Below are positions 61,843 to 64,000 of a stretch of DNA of 64,000 nt, in pieces (position 1 is the stretch's first letter; each line of letters begins with the position of its first letter). Location: assembly GCF_902859945.1 (NCBI RefSeq), contig NZ_CADIKL010000022.1, forward strand, positions 1 through 64,000. Direction: 5' to 3'. The position numbers and the translations under genes are program-made. Origin of the DNA: Paraburkholderia caffeinitolerans. Lineage in GTDB: Bacteria > Pseudomonadota > Gammaproteobacteria > Burkholderiales > Burkholderiaceae. The notes under the pieces were generated by a model, which did no database searches, had not been told where the DNA came from, and was given only the letters and a program-made list of their open reading frames with translations.

Positions 61843-63087
61843 ATGCCGCCTTCCGCTTCCGACCGCAAAGCTGAGAGCAATACAGCAACCTGGGCGCTGG
61901 CTTTCGGCCAACTGGTAGCGTGGGGCGCGGTCTATTACGCGTTTTCGCTCTTTGTGGTGCCGATGGAACAGGAACTGGGATGGAGCCGGGCATCGACGAA
62001 TGCAGCGCTCTCATGCGGCCTGCTGGTCTCTGGTCTGGCCGCGTATCCGGTCGGCAAGTGGATCGATCACGGGCATGGTCGCATGGTGTTGACGGCAGGT
62101 TCGCTGCTCGCCTCGATCATGCTGGTTCTCTGGTCGCAGGCGGCGAGCCTCGCGACCCTCTTTGCGGCCTGGGTCGGGCTTGGCGTGTCCATGGCAGCCA
62201 CGCTCTACGATCCGGTGTTCGCGATTCTGACCCGGGATTATCCCCGCAGCTTCCGCACGAAAATCACGCTGGTGACGCTCGTTGCGGGCTTTGCGAGCAC
62301 AGCATTCATTCCACTCACGCAGGAACTTGTCGATGCGCTTGGCTGGCGCCACGCGCTACTCGCGCTCGCTGGGATCAATGTCTGCGTGTGCCTGCCCATT
62401 CACTGGCTGGCCCTGCGCAATGATCCGAACGTGGCGGCACCTGCCGTCAACAAGGAGCGGATCAGGGCAGAGAATGAGGCGTCGGTCGCGCGCGCGCTGC
62501 GAACCCCGGTGTTCTGGGCGCTCGCGGTCTGCTTTACCGCCTACTACGCGACCTTCGCTGCCCTGACGTTTCACCTGGTACCCCTGATGGTTGAGCGCCA
62601 CGTGTCGCAGCCCATCATTCTTGCGACGATGGCGGTGATCGGTCCGGCACAGGTTTTGGCCCGTATTCTCTGGTTCACTGTCGGGCGAAACGTGTCGCCA
62701 AAGATCGTTGGCCTGGTCATCACTTCGGCGTTTCCGGCTTCTGTTGTGATTCTTCTGGTCGCTGGAACCTCGCCTGTTGCGCTGATTTTTTTCGCGGTCA
62801 TCTATGGCGGTGCGAATGGCATGATGACGATACTGCGCGGCACTATCGTGCAGGATGCGATGTGGACCGAGGGCTATGGGGCAATCAGCGGGTTGCTCTC
62901 GGCGCCGTCGAACATCGCGAAGGGGATTGCACCGATCTCCGCGGCCCTGATCTGGACGATCGGGCAAAACTACGTGGCGGTCGAGTGGGCTGTGCTACTC
63001 ATTTCACTCATTTCCACGGCTGCGTTCGGTTTCGTCGCGTTCTCCGCGCGCCGCCAGAGTCCTACAGCGGCGGCGGCAACAGAATGA
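61843..63087 (+). CDS. MFS transporter of the arsenic operon
   Basis: A 414-residue, 12-helix major facilitator starting 3 bp after arsH. The AYPVGKWIDHGHGR loop corresponds to MFS motif A. MFS proteins in arsenic operons include ArsK and ArsJ types that export arsenicals. ArsJ is normally paired with a GAPDH, which is missing here, so an ArsK-like or unrelated role is more likely. The substrate is not decided by sequence. Confidence 0.85.
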   Translation: MPPSASDRKAESNTATWALAFGQLVAWGAVYYAFSLFVVPMEQELGWSRASTNAALSCGLLVSGLAAYPVGKWIDHGHGRMVLTAGSLLASIMLVLWSQAASLATLFAAWVGLGVSMAATLYDPVFAILTRDYPRSFRTKITLVTLVAGFASTAFIPLTQELVDALGWRHALLALAGINVCVCLPIHWLALRNDPNVAAPAVNKERIRAENEASVARALRTPVFWALAVCFTAYYATFAALTFHLVPLMVERHVSQPIILATMAVIGPAQVLARILWFTVGRNVSPKIVGLVITSAFPASVVILLVAGTSPVALIFFAVIYGGANGMMTILRGTIVQDAMWTEGYGAISGLLSAPSNIAKGIAPISAALIWTIGQNYVAVEWAVLLISLISTAAFGFVAFSARRQSPTAAAATE

Positions 63088-63140
63088 ACGACTTATTTTC
63101 GTGCTTCGGCGAAGGCTAGCGGCACAACGGGACCCACACC

Positions 63141-63590
63141 ATGCAAGTTCGATCGGCAGCCGCATCCGACCTCTTCGCGATTACTGCATTGCTTGCAGCC
63201 AATGATTTGCCTACGGTCGGCGTCGCGGAGCACTTAACCAATTTCATTGTCGGAGTGGTGCCATCAGGGATCATCGCGTGTGGCGGCGTCGAATATTACG
63301 CTGAGTTCGCGCTCATTCGCTCGATTGCTATTGCGACGGAAGTCCGTGGTCACGGTCTCGGAAAAGCTATCGTTGCGCGTTTGTTAGCAGAATGCCGCAC
63401 GCGGGCCGTTCAGTCGGTGGTGTTACTGACTACTACGGCTGAACGTTACTTTGCAGGTCAAGGTTTTACGCCCGTAACGCGCCACGAAGTGCCACAGCCT
63501 CTCTTGGCGTCCAGCCAGTTCCAGGGCGTGTGTCCAGCATCTGCGGCCACGATGCTGAGAGCACTCGATGTCGGCGAGGGACCGGTTTGA
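63141..63590 (+). CDS. arsN: GNAT acetyltransferase, ArsN-like
   Basis: A 149-residue N-acetyltransferase. The acetyl-CoA loop is seen in SIAIATEVRGHGLGKAIVARLL. The C-terminal stretch, with VPQPLLASSQFQGVCPASAATM, is typical of ArsN2-type proteins of arsenic operons. ArsN proteins can acetylate the arsenical herbicide analogue arsinothricin; whether this one does is unknown. It is the last gene of the operon. Confidence 0.8.
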   Translation: MQVRSAAASDLFAITALLAANDLPTVGVAEHLTNFIVGVVPSGIIACGGVEYYAEFALIRSIAIATEVRGHGLGKAIVARLLAECRTRAVQSVVLLTTTAERYFAGQGFTPVTRHEVPQPLLASSQFQGVCPASAATMLRALDVGEGPV

Positions 63591-63854
63591 GTAATCAGCG
63601 TGTCGTTCTAGAGGTTCATCTTCGCACCCCGAAAAACGCCCTTGCTTGTCCGCGGCGTTCATATACGTGCACATGGGTGGCTCCAGGTGGCGAGCCATCA
63701 TCATAGCCGCGTTGGCGCCGGTCCCAATTATGCTGTCTATCCCCCAGAGCGGCAGCGCAATCGCGCCCCATGCTTTGACTGGCTGCCCGAGATCGTCTGT
63801 GGTCTGGTTGCGCCGCTCGATGCGCACGCGGCGGTTGAGAGTGCCTGCACACAT
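63423..63854 (-). pseudogene. Phage head-tail joining protein, truncated
   Basis: The minus-strand frame starts at 63854 with MCAGTLNRRVRIERRNQTTDDLGQPVKAWG, the usual front of tailed-phage head-tail joining proteins (about 110 residues). Phage-like character fades after about residue 55-70. The rest of the frame lies antisense to arsN and is not meaningful. So the gene is cut by the arsenic operon. Its start overlaps the stop of the connector gene by 1 bp (TGATG). Confidence 0.6.
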
Positions 63855-64000
63855 CACCCCCCTGGAACGATTCGATGCGGCCGCAGTAGCGTCCGAGCGT
63901 TGAACGGCAATTCGGCCGCCTTGCCGACAGTCGAGTCCTCGCGATTCGCGTACAACTCGGCCGTCGTCTCCAGGATCGCCGCCTTGATTGCGCCGTTGAC
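63854..64000 (-). CDS. Phage head-tail connector protein, C-terminal part (cut by window edge)
   Basis: The minus strand is open from the window edge to a TGA at 63856-63854. It reads IKAAILETTAELYANRED then ELPFNARTLLRPHRIVPGG. This is the typical end of gp6-like head-tail connector proteins (...AILLLVA.LYENRE...LP......LL.P.R). Together with the following head-tail joining fragment it shows that a prophage structural module begins at the right edge of the window. Confidence 0.7.
   Translation of the reverse strand, partial: VNGAIKAAILETTAELYANREDSTVGKAAELPFNARTLLRPHRIVPGG

Overview
The window is high-GC, densely packed DNA that looks like a Burkholderiaceae chromosome, most like Paraburkholderia, Caballeronia or Burkholderia. 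The grounds are the codon bias, a DUF3331 protein (a family I know mainly from Burkholderia), an OpcP-type porin, the CYP116B P450 and the generous set of amine, lactate and histidine catabolic genes. No rRNA, CRISPR array or intact insertion sequence was seen. One tRNA gene is present, tRNA-Ser(GGA).

Left part (1-11.7 kb): the 5' end of hutH behind a HutC-like operator pair, a LysR regulator, a DUF899 protein, an ArsR/AHSA1 pair whose genes overlap out of frame and whose regulator starts inside a perfect palindrome, an NCS2 purine permease, a lipoprotein translationally coupled to an MFS transporter, and a divergent ArgP/LysE-type pair.

Exopolysaccharide locus (11.7-21.1 kb, minus strand): wecB, a BcsB-like periplasmic protein, an NfrB-like glycosyltransferase carrying two MshEN-type c-di-GMP-binding modules, an NfrA-like TPR/outer-membrane protein, and a lipoprotein with a glycosidase-like look. 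Together they read as a c-di-GMP-gated machine for making and exporting a glycan, probably containing ManNAc. It is related to the E. coli N4 glycan receptor pathway but has an added cellulose-synthase-type subunit. This is the most interesting system in the window.

Middle (21.4-51.5 kb): a zinc-ribbon membrane protein, a diiron ferritin-like protein, a decayed acyl-CoA catabolic cluster (PrpD-like, LysR and acyl-CoA dehydrogenase remnants around one intact hydratase), a self-sufficient CYP116B P450-reductase fusion, a phosphoesterase/MauG-type pair, a NYN-LOTUS protein, an antiporter coupled to a DUF4239 protein, lutABC, and an amine-catabolism cluster (porin, permease, AraC regulator, copper amine oxidase, transporter-like protein, aldehyde dehydrogenase). 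Then come crcB, cfa and a HIT protein.

Mobile region (51.6-64 kb): the 3' end of tRNA-Ser is repeated exactly over 45 bp at 57.4 kb and bounds a 5.8-kb island. The island holds a RelE-like toxin with an unrecognised partner, phage remnants, HicAB, an SRAP protein, a DUF6602 nuclease-like protein and two broken integrase 3' ends. Right of the repeat lie a TIR-like fragment and a full arsenic operon (arsR, arsI, two thioredoxin-type arsC, acr3, a glutaredoxin-type arsC, arsH, MFS, arsN). The window ends in phage head-tail genes on the minus strand, so the arsenic operon sits between phage remnants.
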